A stretch of DNA of 64,000 nt from Thermoflexibacter ruber. Lineage in GTDB: Bacteria; Bacteroidota; Bacteroidia; Cytophagales; Thermoflexibacteraceae. Positions 48,554 through 56,637 of the stretch are shown here, one piece after another. Below the pieces are notes generated by a model that was not told where the DNA came from, did not search any database, and saw only the letters and a list, made by a program, of their open reading frames with translations. Each line of letters begins with the position of its first letter. The stretch's first letter is position 1. A program made the translations under genes and the position numbers. Location: assembly GCF_900113045.1 (NCBI RefSeq), contig NZ_FONY01000015.1, forward strand, positions 45,786-109,785. The letters run 5' to 3'.

Positions 48554-49927
48554 ATGTCTAATAAAAATTTATGCTTATTTTTGATTTACAATTCATACAG
48601 CCACCTTAACGCTGTGTTTGCTATTGCAAAAATTATTAAAAATTTGGACAATGATGCTGTTTTCATTTCAAGCAAGTATAATAAAAACCACATAGAAAAT
48701 CAAGGTTTTACGTTTAAAAATTTGCTTTCTTTGCCTTTTGCAATGAGTTTTGAAGCAGATTTAACTCAACATGAACAAAAAAGTAGTGCTTACTTAGACA
48801 ACCTCATAAACCGCCTTTCCTTCCGTATTTACCAAGACCGAAAGAAAAAATTAGAAGCTCTAATAGAGGAAATAAAGCCTAATGTCATTTTTTTAGATTC
48901 TTTTCTTTCTACTGACTTTATTATCCTTTACCCTCTTTTAAAAGCCAAAGGCATTAAGTTAGTATTTTTACAAACTATGCTATCTACCCTTTACAGCCAA
49001 TATTCTCCGCCCCTTAATACCAGTTTAACCCCTGAAAATCAAAAATTAGTAAAAAAAGCATGGAGTAGCTTATTAAGGCATAGAAAAAAGTTGCTATTCA
49101 AAGATAAAATCAGGTACTTAGGTAAAGATGACTTAAGCATGGTCAAGCAAAAGTTCAAAGAAAATAAGATTCCTGAAAAGTATAAAATTATTACAAAAAC
49201 TTCATTCAGAATTAGTTTTGCTGATATTCCAGAGTGGATACTTGCCCCAGCAGAGCTGGAGTTCTTTCCCGAAGGAAAAGCCACTTGGCAGACCTATATA
49301 GGGAGCATGATAGACTTAAATCGTAAAGAAGTTGGAGATGAAAAATTTACAGTTATTGAAAAGCAAATTTCTGCACTTCAATTAGAAGAAAAAAAGATAA
49401 TTTATTGTTCTTTTGGTACACTATACGATAGCCAAGAACAAGAAGTAATGATGTTTATGGAAAATCTACTTCATATTGCAAAAGAGAAAATAAACTTTCA
49501 ATTTGTAATTGTACTAAAAGAAAACCTACAAGCCAAACTTGATAAAACACCTAATAACATACATCTTTTTTCCCAAATCCCTCAGCTATATATTTTGAGC
49601 AAGACAGACCTATTTATTACACATGGAGGTTTGAACTCTGTGAAAGAAGCATTACACTTTATAGTTCCTATGCTTATCTATCCACTTAATTGGAATTACG
49701 ACCAGCTTGGCAATGCCGCCCGAATCTTTTACCACCGCTTAGGGCTTAGAGGCGAGATTAGCCAAGACAGTCCAAAAGAAATAGCTGAAAAGATACAAGA
49801 ACTGCTCACCAATCCTATTTACAAGCAAAATCTGCAAGCCTTTAAGGAGAAAACAGAAACAAAATATACAGAGGAAAGGGTGCTGACACTCTTTGAGGAG
49901 TTGATGAGAGAACCTGCTTGGGTTTAG
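48554..49927 (+). CDS. GT1/UGT-like glycosyltransferase, cassette 3
   Basis: 457 aa. Same architecture as the cassette 2 enzyme, but the first about 380 residues diverge strongly (MSNKNLCLFLIYNSYSHLNAVFAIAKI, EDRKKKLEAL-like helix). The last 72 residues, from GNAARIFYHRLGLRG to EPAWV, are practically identical to those of the other copies. FITHGGLNSVKEALHF is the donor-binding signature. The abrupt identity step points to gene conversion of the 3' end. Confidence 0.82.
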   Translation: MSNKNLCLFLIYNSYSHLNAVFAIAKIIKNLDNDAVFISSKYNKNHIENQGFTFKNLLSLPFAMSFEADLTQHEQKSSAYLDNLINRLSFRIYQDRKKKLEALIEEIKPNVIFLDSFLSTDFIILYPLLKAKGIKLVFLQTMLSTLYSQYSPPLNTSLTPENQKLVKKAWSSLLRHRKKLLFKDKIRYLGKDDLSMVKQKFKENKIPEKYKIITKTSFRISFADIPEWILAPAELEFFPEGKATWQTYIGSMIDLNRKEVGDEKFTVIEKQISALQLEEKKIIYCSFGTLYDSQEQEVMMFMENLLHIAKEKINFQFVIVLKENLQAKLDKTPNNIHLFSQIPQLYILSKTDLFITHGGLNSVKEALHFIVPMLIYPLNWNYDQLGNAARIFYHRLGLRGEISQDSPKEIAEKIQELLTNPIYKQNLQAFKEKTETKYTEERVLTLFEELMREPAWV

Positions 49928-50038
49928 GTAAAAAATCTATTAAAAAAACAACCATAACATACATCATTCCAAAGCAAAATACAAATCTTGTATGTAGAAA
50001 CCATATAAAACTTAAAATATTAATAATCAACAAAATAA

Positions 50039-50066
50039 TTCATAATTCATAATTCATAATTCATAA
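50039..50066. repeat. Heptamer tandem repeat TTCATAA x4
   Basis: Four exact copies in the cassette 4 upstream region, the same relative place as the six copies before cassette 3. Confidence 0.9.
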
Positions 50067-50118
50067 TTTTCTTGTTAAAAAGTTTGCAAAATACAAAATG
50101 CTTACATATAATTATAGC

Positions 50119-50140
50119 GTACTTTGGTACTTAGCTAAGT
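50119..50140 (+). promoter_or_regulatory. Cassette 4 promoter/operator element
   Basis: GTACTTTGGTAC (50119-50130) overlapping ACTTAGCTAAGT (50129-50140), a perfect 12-bp palindrome, 55 bp before the peptide ATG. Confidence 0.75.
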
Positions 50141-50195
50141 GAATCTGGAATCTGAAAATTATCAATCTTTTTGAAATTTTAAATCATTTAAATTT

Positions 50196-50450
50196 ATGAA
50201 ATCAAAATTGAAGAAAGTGGGAATTCTTGTGCTATTTTTCCTTGGCATGGGTATGCACTTTGTTAGTAATAAGTTGATTAATAATGTAAAAGCAGATATA
50301 CCCGAAGGAAGAACACCGACTCCGCTCTCAGGTCATTGGTCGCCTTCAGTATGCCCAACTTTATGGCAAGGAATGCATAAACCAGCGTGTTATATCACAG
50401 ACCCTCAAGGACCATGCGATGTAAGGCGCAGATGCCCCACTGCACCTTAA
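50196..50450 (+). CDS. Cassette 4 secreted cysteine-rich peptide A
   Basis: 84 aa. Leader MKSKLKKVGILVLFFLGMG...INNVKAD with likely cleavage after VKA (about 33). The core is Pro-rich with C-x11-C-x8-C-x5-C and the GPC motif before the third-Cys pair (DPQGPC). It shares this spacing with the other three peptides of the two-peptide cassettes. Confidence 0.76.
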   Translation: MKSKLKKVGILVLFFLGMGMHFVSNKLINNVKADIPEGRTPTPLSGHWSPSVCPTLWQGMHKPACYITDPQGPCDVRRRCPTAP

Positions 50451-50482
50451 AATCTTAATCTTAAATCTCAAACTAAGTTATT

Positions 50483-50707
50483 ATGAAAAAAATATTGTAT
50501 CTTGTCTTGTTGCTGATGGTAGCGAGTAATATTACTCCAAATTTATCTAACCAAGTAACTGCCCAGAATAAGGAAGGAATAGAGAATAAACGACATGAGT
50601 TGGGTCTATGTTACAAAGATGATAAAAATGATAGAGACGTAAGAGCTGGTTGCATTCATCCAGATGATTCAGGGCCTTGTTATCGCTATCAAGCCTGTAA
50701 ATGGTAG
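50483..50707 (+). CDS. Cassette 4 secreted cysteine-rich peptide B
   Basis: 74 aa. Signal peptide MKKILYLVLLLMVASNITPNLSNQVTAQ (cleavage about 28). Charged core LCYKDDKND...AGC...SGPCYRYQACKW with C-x13-C-x8-C-x5-C. The leader is unlike peptide A, but the second half of the core matches it, so the two may form a two-component pair (inference). 32 bp downstream of peptide A. Confidence 0.75.
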   Translation: MKKILYLVLLLMVASNITPNLSNQVTAQNKEGIENKRHELGLCYKDDKNDRDVRAGCIHPDDSGPCYRYQACKW

Positions 50708-50722
50708 AAAATTTTGCTAACA

Positions 50723-50759
50723 TTAGAGAGTAGAGTGGCAACCCACAACTACTCTCTAA
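50723..50759 (+). terminator. Intercistronic hairpin, cassette 4
   Basis: TTAGAGAGTAG and CTACTCTCTAA (11-bp arms) with an inner GTGG/CCAC stem, located after peptide B and before the propeller gene. Confidence 0.72.
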
Positions 50760-50817
50760 CTTAAGATTTAGTTAAATAATTACGATTTATTTTCCTCTAT
50801 TTTCTCTTAAATATTTT

Positions 50818-52029
50818 ATGAAAAATTTTTTTATTTTTGTATTTGTATCATTTTTAGTTAGCCTATTGTCTTGTAGCTATAAAGAAGAAGATACATCAGA
50901 AATACAGCAGGAAGAAAAAGGCGGCCTAATACTAAGCTATGACTCTATTGCTATATCCATAGACTCCTCATATCTAAGGTTTTATAATCCACATTCTTTT
51001 CTCAAGATTAAAGACACTTTATTGTATTATGGCTATAATCACCACAATCATAGCATAGACTTATTTTCACTCAGTAATATCAGTATAATTAAAAAAATTA
51101 ATTTGGACAAAGAAGGTCCTAATGGAGTTGCTGAAGCTCATTCTTTGTTTGTTTCCTCTCCAGATAGCTTGTTTATCTCAAATGAAAATGAAAGTACTTT
51201 ATATCTTGTTTCAGGTAAAGGAAAAGTATTAAAAAAATGGGCTTTATGGAAGATTCTTCCTCAAAAGTTTTATGAAAAAAATAGATACAGCGCAACGCTT
51301 GAGTATCCTTTGATATATGACAAACATCAAAATACTGTTTATATACGCCTCTTTGATTATGAATATGGGAGTAAGAATCCAGATTATCAAAAAGGGTTTC
51401 AAAAGGCTATATTAGGAAAATTAAATCTAAGCAATAGCCAATTTACCATCTTACCCGTCTTTTATCCTGAAGATATACAAAAAAATTATAAGGGCTATTT
51501 ACAGCATATGATGTGTATTTTCCCTTTATTAGACGAGGAGAATCGCCTTCAAAAGTTGTTTTTTACCTTTGCGGCATCTCCCAATATATCTTACTACGAT
51601 GTGCAAAAGCAGCAGTATATAATAAGCGATGGTAAATCTACACTAACAGAGAATGAAATAGAAAATCTAAGTTGGGCAGATCGCCGTGATGAAGATAAAA
51701 AAATGCAGCACTTTGTAAAGCAAGTTAATTTTATGTTCACTGCTTTTGATGCTTCTTGTAATAGAGGGTACCGATTTCACTTAGGCAAGCTGCCTGAAGG
51801 AATTACAGATATGCGAAATTCGGTATTGAAACAAAAATTAGTTCTAACTATTTTCAATGAAAATCTTAAGATAATGAAAGAAGTAGATTTTGCTGCCCAT
51901 CGCAATGTAGGACTCAGGTTTTTCTATCCTTTTAATGGTAAACTCTATATTCCTTGCTTTGATGAAAAACGAGAAGACTTGCTAAAATTCTTAATTGTTC
52001 AATTCAATGAAAAAGATTTGCAAAAATAG
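50818..52029 (+). CDS. DUF4221-like beta-propeller lipoprotein, subtype B, cassette 4
   Basis: 403 aa. Lipobox SLLSC (Cys about 19). Contains YDSIAISIDSSYLRFYNPHSFLKI, YGYNHHNHSIDLFSLSN, LDKEGPNGVAEAHSLFVSSPDSLFIS, NLSWADRRDEDKKMQHFVKQV and FRFHLGKLPEGITDMRN-like segments. The same stretches recur in the cassette 6 propeller but not in the others, defining a second subtype. The stop overlaps the next gene by about 20 bp. Confidence 0.82.
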   Translation: MKNFFIFVFVSFLVSLLSCSYKEEDTSEIQQEEKGGLILSYDSIAISIDSSYLRFYNPHSFLKIKDTLLYYGYNHHNHSIDLFSLSNISIIKKINLDKEGPNGVAEAHSLFVSSPDSLFISNENESTLYLVSGKGKVLKKWALWKILPQKFYEKNRYSATLEYPLIYDKHQNTVYIRLFDYEYGSKNPDYQKGFQKAILGKLNLSNSQFTILPVFYPEDIQKNYKGYLQHMMCIFPLLDEENRLQKLFFTFAASPNISYYDVQKQQYIISDGKSTLTENEIENLSWADRRDEDKKMQHFVKQVNFMFTAFDASCNRGYRFHLGKLPEGITDMRNSVLKQKLVLTIFNENLKIMKEVDFAAHRNVGLRFFYPFNGKLYIPCFDEKREDLLKFLIVQFNEKDLQK

Positions 52030-52501
52030 ATTTCCAAAGATACTATTTTTTATACAAACTTTGTTTATTGTTTCTTGTATAAGTACAAGCAAAGACCCAG
52101 AGCAAGAATACATTAATTTTAAAAAGTTTCTTCAGGAAGAAGTAAAACTGAGGCAGAGCAGCAAGAATAGATATTTGATATTTTTGTTAAGAGAGGAAAA
52201 TTGTTCTTGTAAGGAGGCTAATCTTCATTTTGTTAATAAAATTATTGAAAATAATACCGACTTTGATATAGTCATTATTGTCAAAAAAGAGAAAGATAGC
52301 AAAATACAAAACGCCTTTACTGCCAAAGACAGAGTGCTTACCTATTTTGAGGACGAAACAAAACTTTTGGAAAAGCACGGAAATATCTTTGTCGTAGATA
52401 AAGTTTTCGTTTTGGAAAATGAGAAACTTACTCGTGTATTCCATTTAGATAAAGAACATTATGAAGACATAGAGAAGTTTCTGAATGTGGCTGATGAATG
52501 A
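52007..52501 (+). CDS. Thioredoxin-like lipoprotein with CxC motif, cassette 4
   Basis: 164 aa from ATG 52007 (an in-frame start at 51995 adds four residues). Lipobox LFIVSC. In place of C-x-x-C it has ENCSCKEANLHFVNKII (Cys-Ser-Cys, about 64-66), then VIIVKKEKDS, YFEDETKLLEKHGNIFVVDKVFV. Its counterpart in cassette 6 has DCACKEAN. A C-x-C motif suggests a changed redox potential or metal or thioester chemistry. No glycosyltransferase follows. Confidence 0.76.
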   Translation: MKKICKNRFPKILFFIQTLFIVSCISTSKDPEQEYINFKKFLQEEVKLRQSSKNRYLIFLLREENCSCKEANLHFVNKIIENNTDFDIVIIVKKEKDSKIQNAFTAKDRVLTYFEDETKLLEKHGNIFVVDKVFVLENEKLTRVFHLDKEHYEDIEKFLNVADE

Positions 52502-52654
52502 TTTTGGCAGCCTTACTGTTGGTTGATTCATTAGCTTTTATTGTAATATCCTTAATGTTTCTTGAGATGAACCTGCATATCCAAGTATATTCTATTCCGA
52601 ACTTAACTATTTCTATGGAAAATAAGTGAATGTTTGTCTATTTTAAACTGAAAA

Positions 52655-52873
52655 GGCAATGCCACCCGCATCTTTTACCACCGCTTAGGGCTTAGAGGTG
52701 AGATTAGCCAAGACAGTCCGAAAGAAATAGCAGAAAAGATACAAGAACTGCTCACCAATCCCCTTTACAAGCAAAATCTACAAGCCTTTAAGGAGAACAC
52801 AGAAACAAAATATACAGAGGAAAGGGTGCTGACACTCTTTGAGGAGTTGATGAGAGAACCTGCTTGGGTTTAG
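52655..52873 (+). pseudogene. Glycosyltransferase 3'-end remnant, cassette 4
   Basis: An open frame of 73 codons without a start encodes GNATRIFYHRLGLRGEIS...EELMREPAWV, the conserved C-terminus of the array's glycosyltransferases. The N-terminal about 380 codons are missing. The 150 bp between the CxC gene and the remnant show nothing recognisable. It shows that a glycosyltransferase was once here or that the block was copied in. Confidence 0.88.
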
Positions 52874-52984
52874 GTAAAAAATCTATTAAAAAAACAACCA
52901 TAACATACATCATTCCAAAGCAAAATACAAATCTTGTATGTAGAAACCATATAAAACTTAAAATATTAATAATCAACAAAATAA

Positions 52985-53033
52985 TTCATAATTCATAATT
53001 CATAATTCATAATTCATAATTCATAATTCATAA
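52985..53033. repeat. Heptamer tandem repeat TTCATAA x7
   Basis: Seven exact copies upstream of cassette 5, the highest number in the window. Confidence 0.9.
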
Positions 53034-53085
53034 TTTTCTTGTTAAAAAGTTTGCAAAATACAAAATGCTTACATATAATTATAGG

Positions 53086-53107
53086 GTACTTTGGTACTTA
53101 GCTAAGT
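53086..53107 (+). promoter_or_regulatory. Cassette 5 promoter/operator element
   Basis: GTACTTTGGTAC (53086-53097) with ACTTAGCTAAGT (53096-53107), 55 bp before the peptide ATG. Identical to the cassette 4 element. Confidence 0.75.
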
Positions 53108-53162
53108 GAATCTGGAATCTGAAAATTATCAATCTTGTTGAAATTTTAAATCATTTAAATTT

Positions 53163-53366
53163 ATGAAATCAAAATTGAAGAAAGTAGCATTACTTGTTCT
53201 CTTTTTTATAAGGGGAGGAATTCATTTTTTTAGTAGTGATGTCAGTAATAAAGCAGGTGCACAAACTAAAAAAACAAAAATCTGTTCTATATGGACGGTA
53301 AACGGATCTTCGTATAAAAAATGTGATGGAACAGGAACAAAATGCAACACCAAAGATGATTGCTAA
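53163..53366 (+). CDS. Cassette 5 secreted cysteine-rich peptide
   Basis: 67 aa. Leader MKSKLKKVALLVLFFIRGGIHFF...SNKAGAQ with cleavage after AGA (about 38). The core KTKICSIWTVNGSSYKKCDGTGTKCNTKDDC (described by spacing: C-x12-C-x6-C-x5-C) ends on the last Cys. It is rich in Thr/Ser/Lys and very different from neighbours despite the shared leader start. Confidence 0.76.
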   Translation: MKSKLKKVALLVLFFIRGGIHFFSSDVSNKAGAQTKKTKICSIWTVNGSSYKKCDGTGTKCNTKDDC

Positions 53367-53385
53367 AAAATAATTCACTAAATAT

Positions 53386-53419
53386 AAAGAGTAGTGGATA
53401 GAGTTTGCCGCTACTCTTT
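53386..53419 (+). terminator. Intercistronic hairpin, cassette 5
   Basis: AAAGAGTAG and CTACTCTTT arms with an additional GTGG/CCGC pairing, 20 bp after the peptide stop. The propeller gene starts 127 bp later, the longest gap of the set. Confidence 0.7.
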
Positions 53420-53546
53420 GATTATATATGGTTCAGTTTTTATCTTTAAAATATTAATTATAAATAAGTTAGGAGTTTAGAGATTATATTTATAATTGCT
53501 GATGCATTTATAGAAAATCAGTAAATTTTTAAATTTCAAACAAAAT

Positions 53547-54677
53547 ATGAGAATTATTCTTTATACATTTCTTGCTACAATTCTTTTTTCTTGTCAAAAA
53601 GATAAACCTAAAAATACCATTCCTTCACAATTTACAGAGCAAGTTTTTCTTTTGGAAGACAAGGTGATTAATTTTCAACTCGATTCTTTAACTCCATTTG
53701 GTTCCCAATCCTTACAATTACTTTTAGAAGGAGATACTTCATATTTGGCTTATCTTAATGAACAGACTGGAATAATTTATTTGTATAATATTGAAAATCC
53801 TAAATCTGTTAAACAGATTGCTTTTCTTGAGAAAGAAAAGTATTTTTCTAAGATACATGGTATGTATATACATTCTTTAGATTCAATTTTTATTCACAAT
53901 GGGTATAGACTTTTTCTGGCTAATGGGAAAGGGCATATAATTAGAAATTACTCCTTAATAGATAAATCTGCCTATAGTGTAAGTTCAAATCCTTCAATTG
54001 GAACATTAACTCCTGCAAAATTGATAGGAGATACATTATACATTAGTGCTATGCCAGATAAAGATTTTTACAATCCCAAGTATTTTGAAAGTGAAGAATT
54101 AAAAATACTATTAAATGTAAAAGATGGGCGTTTTAGATATACTTTTTCCTATCCTAATAGCTACCAAGGGTATATATGGGGTACAAACTTAGCTTATTTT
54201 TTTCATACCTATAATGAAAATACTAATAACTTCGTATATAGCTTCTCAATAGATGAAAAAATATATGTAACTAATCACAAGAATTCACTAAAATCCTTCT
54301 ATGCGGGTAGCAAAAGTTTTACCAATTCAATGCCTATGACAACATTAACAAAAGATTTTCAGGAACAGTTCGAGTATTATTTAAGCCAACCCTCTTACTT
54401 TGCCATTTATTATGACAAATATAGAAAACTATATTATAGAATAGCTCACCACCCAGCAAAAGAAGAAGATATAATTAGTAAGAGTTATATTAAGCAAGCG
54501 TCTATTATAATTTTAGATAGCAGTTTCAATAAAATAGGAGAAACACTATTACCTAAATATGATTTCACGGAAACGATGTGTTTTATAAACAAAGATGGTC
54601 TTTACATTGCTAAACCCAATAAAAATGATGAAAATACACTCTCTTTTGTACTACTCAAAGTGGTTAATAAAAATTAA
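53547..54677 (+). CDS. DUF4221-like beta-propeller lipoprotein, cassette 5
   Basis: 376 aa. Lipobox TILFSC (Cys about 16). NEQTGIIYLYNIENPKSVKQIAFLEKEKYFSKIHGM stands where others have EGPNGVG, so the signature loop is lost. SLDSIFIHNGYRLFLANGKGHIIRNYSL, FSIDEKIYVTNHK and IILDSSFNKIGETLLPKYD keep the family pattern. Codon use is very AT-rich. Confidence 0.8.
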   Translation: MRIILYTFLATILFSCQKDKPKNTIPSQFTEQVFLLEDKVINFQLDSLTPFGSQSLQLLLEGDTSYLAYLNEQTGIIYLYNIENPKSVKQIAFLEKEKYFSKIHGMYIHSLDSIFIHNGYRLFLANGKGHIIRNYSLIDKSAYSVSSNPSIGTLTPAKLIGDTLYISAMPDKDFYNPKYFESEELKILLNVKDGRFRYTFSYPNSYQGYIWGTNLAYFFHTYNENTNNFVYSFSIDEKIYVTNHKNSLKSFYAGSKSFTNSMPMTTLTKDFQEQFEYYLSQPSYFAIYYDKYRKLYYRIAHHPAKEEDIISKSYIKQASIIILDSSFNKIGETLLPKYDFTETMCFINKDGLYIAKPNKNDENTLSFVLLKVVNKN

Positions 54678-54690
54678 TATTTATCACTTG

Positions 54691-55158
54691 ATGCTTCTTC
54701 CTATCATGTTTCTTTTGCTGTTTTCTTGTAAAAAAGACGAAGACTTAAAGTTATATACTCAAAGAATAAGAGAATTTTATGATGCTACAGAATCTAATTT
54801 AAACCCAAATGTAAAAGGAATATTAGTAGTTCAATTAAATGGAGGATGTTCTGGATGTACAGGAACAGGTCTAAGTTTTATTAAAGAGAACTACAATAGT
54901 CCTAACGCCAATTTTATAGTAAGTAATTGGGGCAGTAAAATGATTAAGCTAAAATTGGGGAATGAAAAATTATTTATGAGTTCTCAAATATTAAAAGATG
55001 GACAGCAAATTGCTGTAAAACTAGGACTTATAAATACTTTTCCTGTTATTTATTATTTAAAAAATGGTATTGTAGTAGAAAAGATAATACTTGATGCTGA
55101 AAATATTTATGAAGAACTCGCTGAATTTAAACTTAGAATAACGCGCGACATAAAATGA
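54691..55158 (+). CDS. Thioredoxin-like lipoprotein (CSGC), cassette 5
   Basis: 155 aa from ATG 54691, chosen because it starts 13 bp after the previous stop and gives MLLPIMFLLLFSC, a short lipoprotein signal. LNGGCSGCTGTGLSFIKEN (about 48-66) holds the C-x-x-C pair; FPVIYYLKNGIVVEK carries the cis-Pro-like element. Overlaps the glycosyltransferase ATG by 4 bp. Confidence 0.76.
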   Translation: MLLPIMFLLLFSCKKDEDLKLYTQRIREFYDATESNLNPNVKGILVVQLNGGCSGCTGTGLSFIKENYNSPNANFIVSNWGSKMIKLKLGNEKLFMSSQILKDGQQIAVKLGLINTFPVIYYLKNGIVVEKIILDAENIYEELAEFKLRITRDIK

Positions 55159-56561
55159 ACCTAAACATTATTCTTTTCCTCATCCATACCCTCGAGAGCC
55201 ACTACACCCCCACTTTCCAACTTGCTAAACTACTCCAATCACAGGGCTATCAGGCAGTTTATGCCGTTCCAGAACGCTACAAGGCATACATAGAGGCACA
55301 GAGCTTTGCCACCATAGAGTTAGGAGGCTTCCCCTTCGGACTTGGCTTTGAACAAGACAATAGAGAGTTTGAAAAAAGCCAAGACCTTTATTTAGATGTA
55401 CTTCTTGATAAAATCTCTAACCGCATCTACGAGGACAGAAAAGCAAAACTCTCTCAAATAGTAGAGGACTTACAACCCACTCTTATCTTGATAGATATGT
55501 GGGTAAGTACAGATTTCATTATCTTATACCCACTGCTTCAGAAGTATAGTATCAAAGTCGCTTTTCTCCAACCTATGCTTTCTACCTACCGCAAGCAGTT
55601 CTCCCCTCCCCTGTTTACTCCTCTCTTACCCAATGACAAAAAAGCAGTTCAAAAAGCATGGAAAGATTTTGAGTGGAAAGGGAAAATAAACCAACTCAAG
55701 CAAGTCATCTGCTACTTAGGGCATCACGATAGCAGGAAAGTAAAACAAAAATTCAAGGAAAATCTCTTACCAGAAAAGCACCAAATCCGCAAAGACAACC
55801 TGTATCACTACACCTTTGCAGGTATTCCTGAGTTTATCCTTGCCCCCGAAGAGTTGGAGTTTCCACCTTCCGAAAAGCGAGAAAACCAGCATTATTTGGG
55901 CAATATCCTATACCTTGACCGCAAGCAAACCGATATAGATGAAAGGTATGAAATGGTTTTAGGGAAAATCAAACAAAATAAAGCTCCCTCTCCTTTGGGA
56001 AGGGATGGGGTGGAGCAGCAACCTTTGATTTACTGCACTTTTGGTACGATGCACGAAAAGTATGAAAGTCAAATCATCTCTTTTTTACAAAAATTATTTT
56101 CAGTATTTTATCAAAAACCAGATTGGCAACTCCTCTGCACTGCCAATAAGCAAGTCAGAGATGCCCTTCAAAACACAGAATTACCCAATAATATTCATCT
56201 ATTAAGCAAAGTCCCCCAATTAGCCTTATTGCCCAAAGTAGATGTATTCATTCATCATGGAGGTTTAGGTTCAGTCAAAGAAGCATTGCATTTCCAAGTG
56301 CCTACCCTCGTTTATCCTATCACCCCCACCTTTGACACCGAAGGCAATGCCGCCCGCATCTTTTACCACCGCTTAGGACTTAGAGGAGAGATTAGCCAAG
56401 ACAGTCCGAAAGAAATAGCAGAAAAGATACAAGAACTGCTCACCAATCCCCTTTACAAGCAAAACCTGCAAGCCTTTAAGGAGAAAACAGAAACAAAATA
56501 TACAGAGGAAAGGGTACTGACACTCTTTGAGGAATTGCTCAGAGAGCCTGCTTGGGTCTAA
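55155..56561 (+). CDS. GT1/UGT-like glycosyltransferase, cassette 5
   Basis: 468 aa. Close relative of the cassette 2 enzyme over its whole length. HTLESHYTPTFQLAKLLQSQGY at the N-terminus, LIDMWVSTDFIILYPLL, IYCTFGTMHEKYES, NIHLLSKVPQLALLPKVDVFIHHGGLGSVKEALHF (THGG changed to HHGG) and the shared EPAWV end. An insert PSPLGRDGVEQQP (about 277-290) may be a repeat-derived addition. Confidence 0.82.
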   Translation: MNLNIILFLIHTLESHYTPTFQLAKLLQSQGYQAVYAVPERYKAYIEAQSFATIELGGFPFGLGFEQDNREFEKSQDLYLDVLLDKISNRIYEDRKAKLSQIVEDLQPTLILIDMWVSTDFIILYPLLQKYSIKVAFLQPMLSTYRKQFSPPLFTPLLPNDKKAVQKAWKDFEWKGKINQLKQVICYLGHHDSRKVKQKFKENLLPEKHQIRKDNLYHYTFAGIPEFILAPEELEFPPSEKRENQHYLGNILYLDRKQTDIDERYEMVLGKIKQNKAPSPLGRDGVEQQPLIYCTFGTMHEKYESQIISFLQKLFSVFYQKPDWQLLCTANKQVRDALQNTELPNNIHLLSKVPQLALLPKVDVFIHHGGLGSVKEALHFQVPTLVYPITPTFDTEGNAARIFYHRLGLRGEISQDSPKEIAEKIQELLTNPLYKQNLQAFKEKTETKYTEERVLTLFEELLREPAWV

Positions 56562-56637
56562 GCAAAAATTAGTAACCTTTTCCTATTTTTTCTTTCTCCT
56601 TAATTGCTTACTTTTGTTAGTAAATCTTACTTTTCTT

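Larger units (their letters stand above)
49709..50216 (+). repeat. Recombination block, copy 2
   Basis: Glycosyltransferase 3' end, spacer, heptamers, operator and peptide start, near-identical to 46121-46642 apart from heptamer number, palindrome and a short stretch before the ATG. Confidence 0.75.

Noticed and set aside
46254-53000. Repeated minus-strand ORF (MLIINILSFIWFLHTRFVFCFGMM...) at 46254, 49842 and 52788
   Set aside because: It recurs only because it lies antisense to the duplicated glycosyltransferase 3' end and spacer; no initiation signals or downstream partners.
46451-53033. Heptamer arrays as CRISPR
   Set aside because: Units are 7 bp in direct tandem without spacers, and no cas genes are present.
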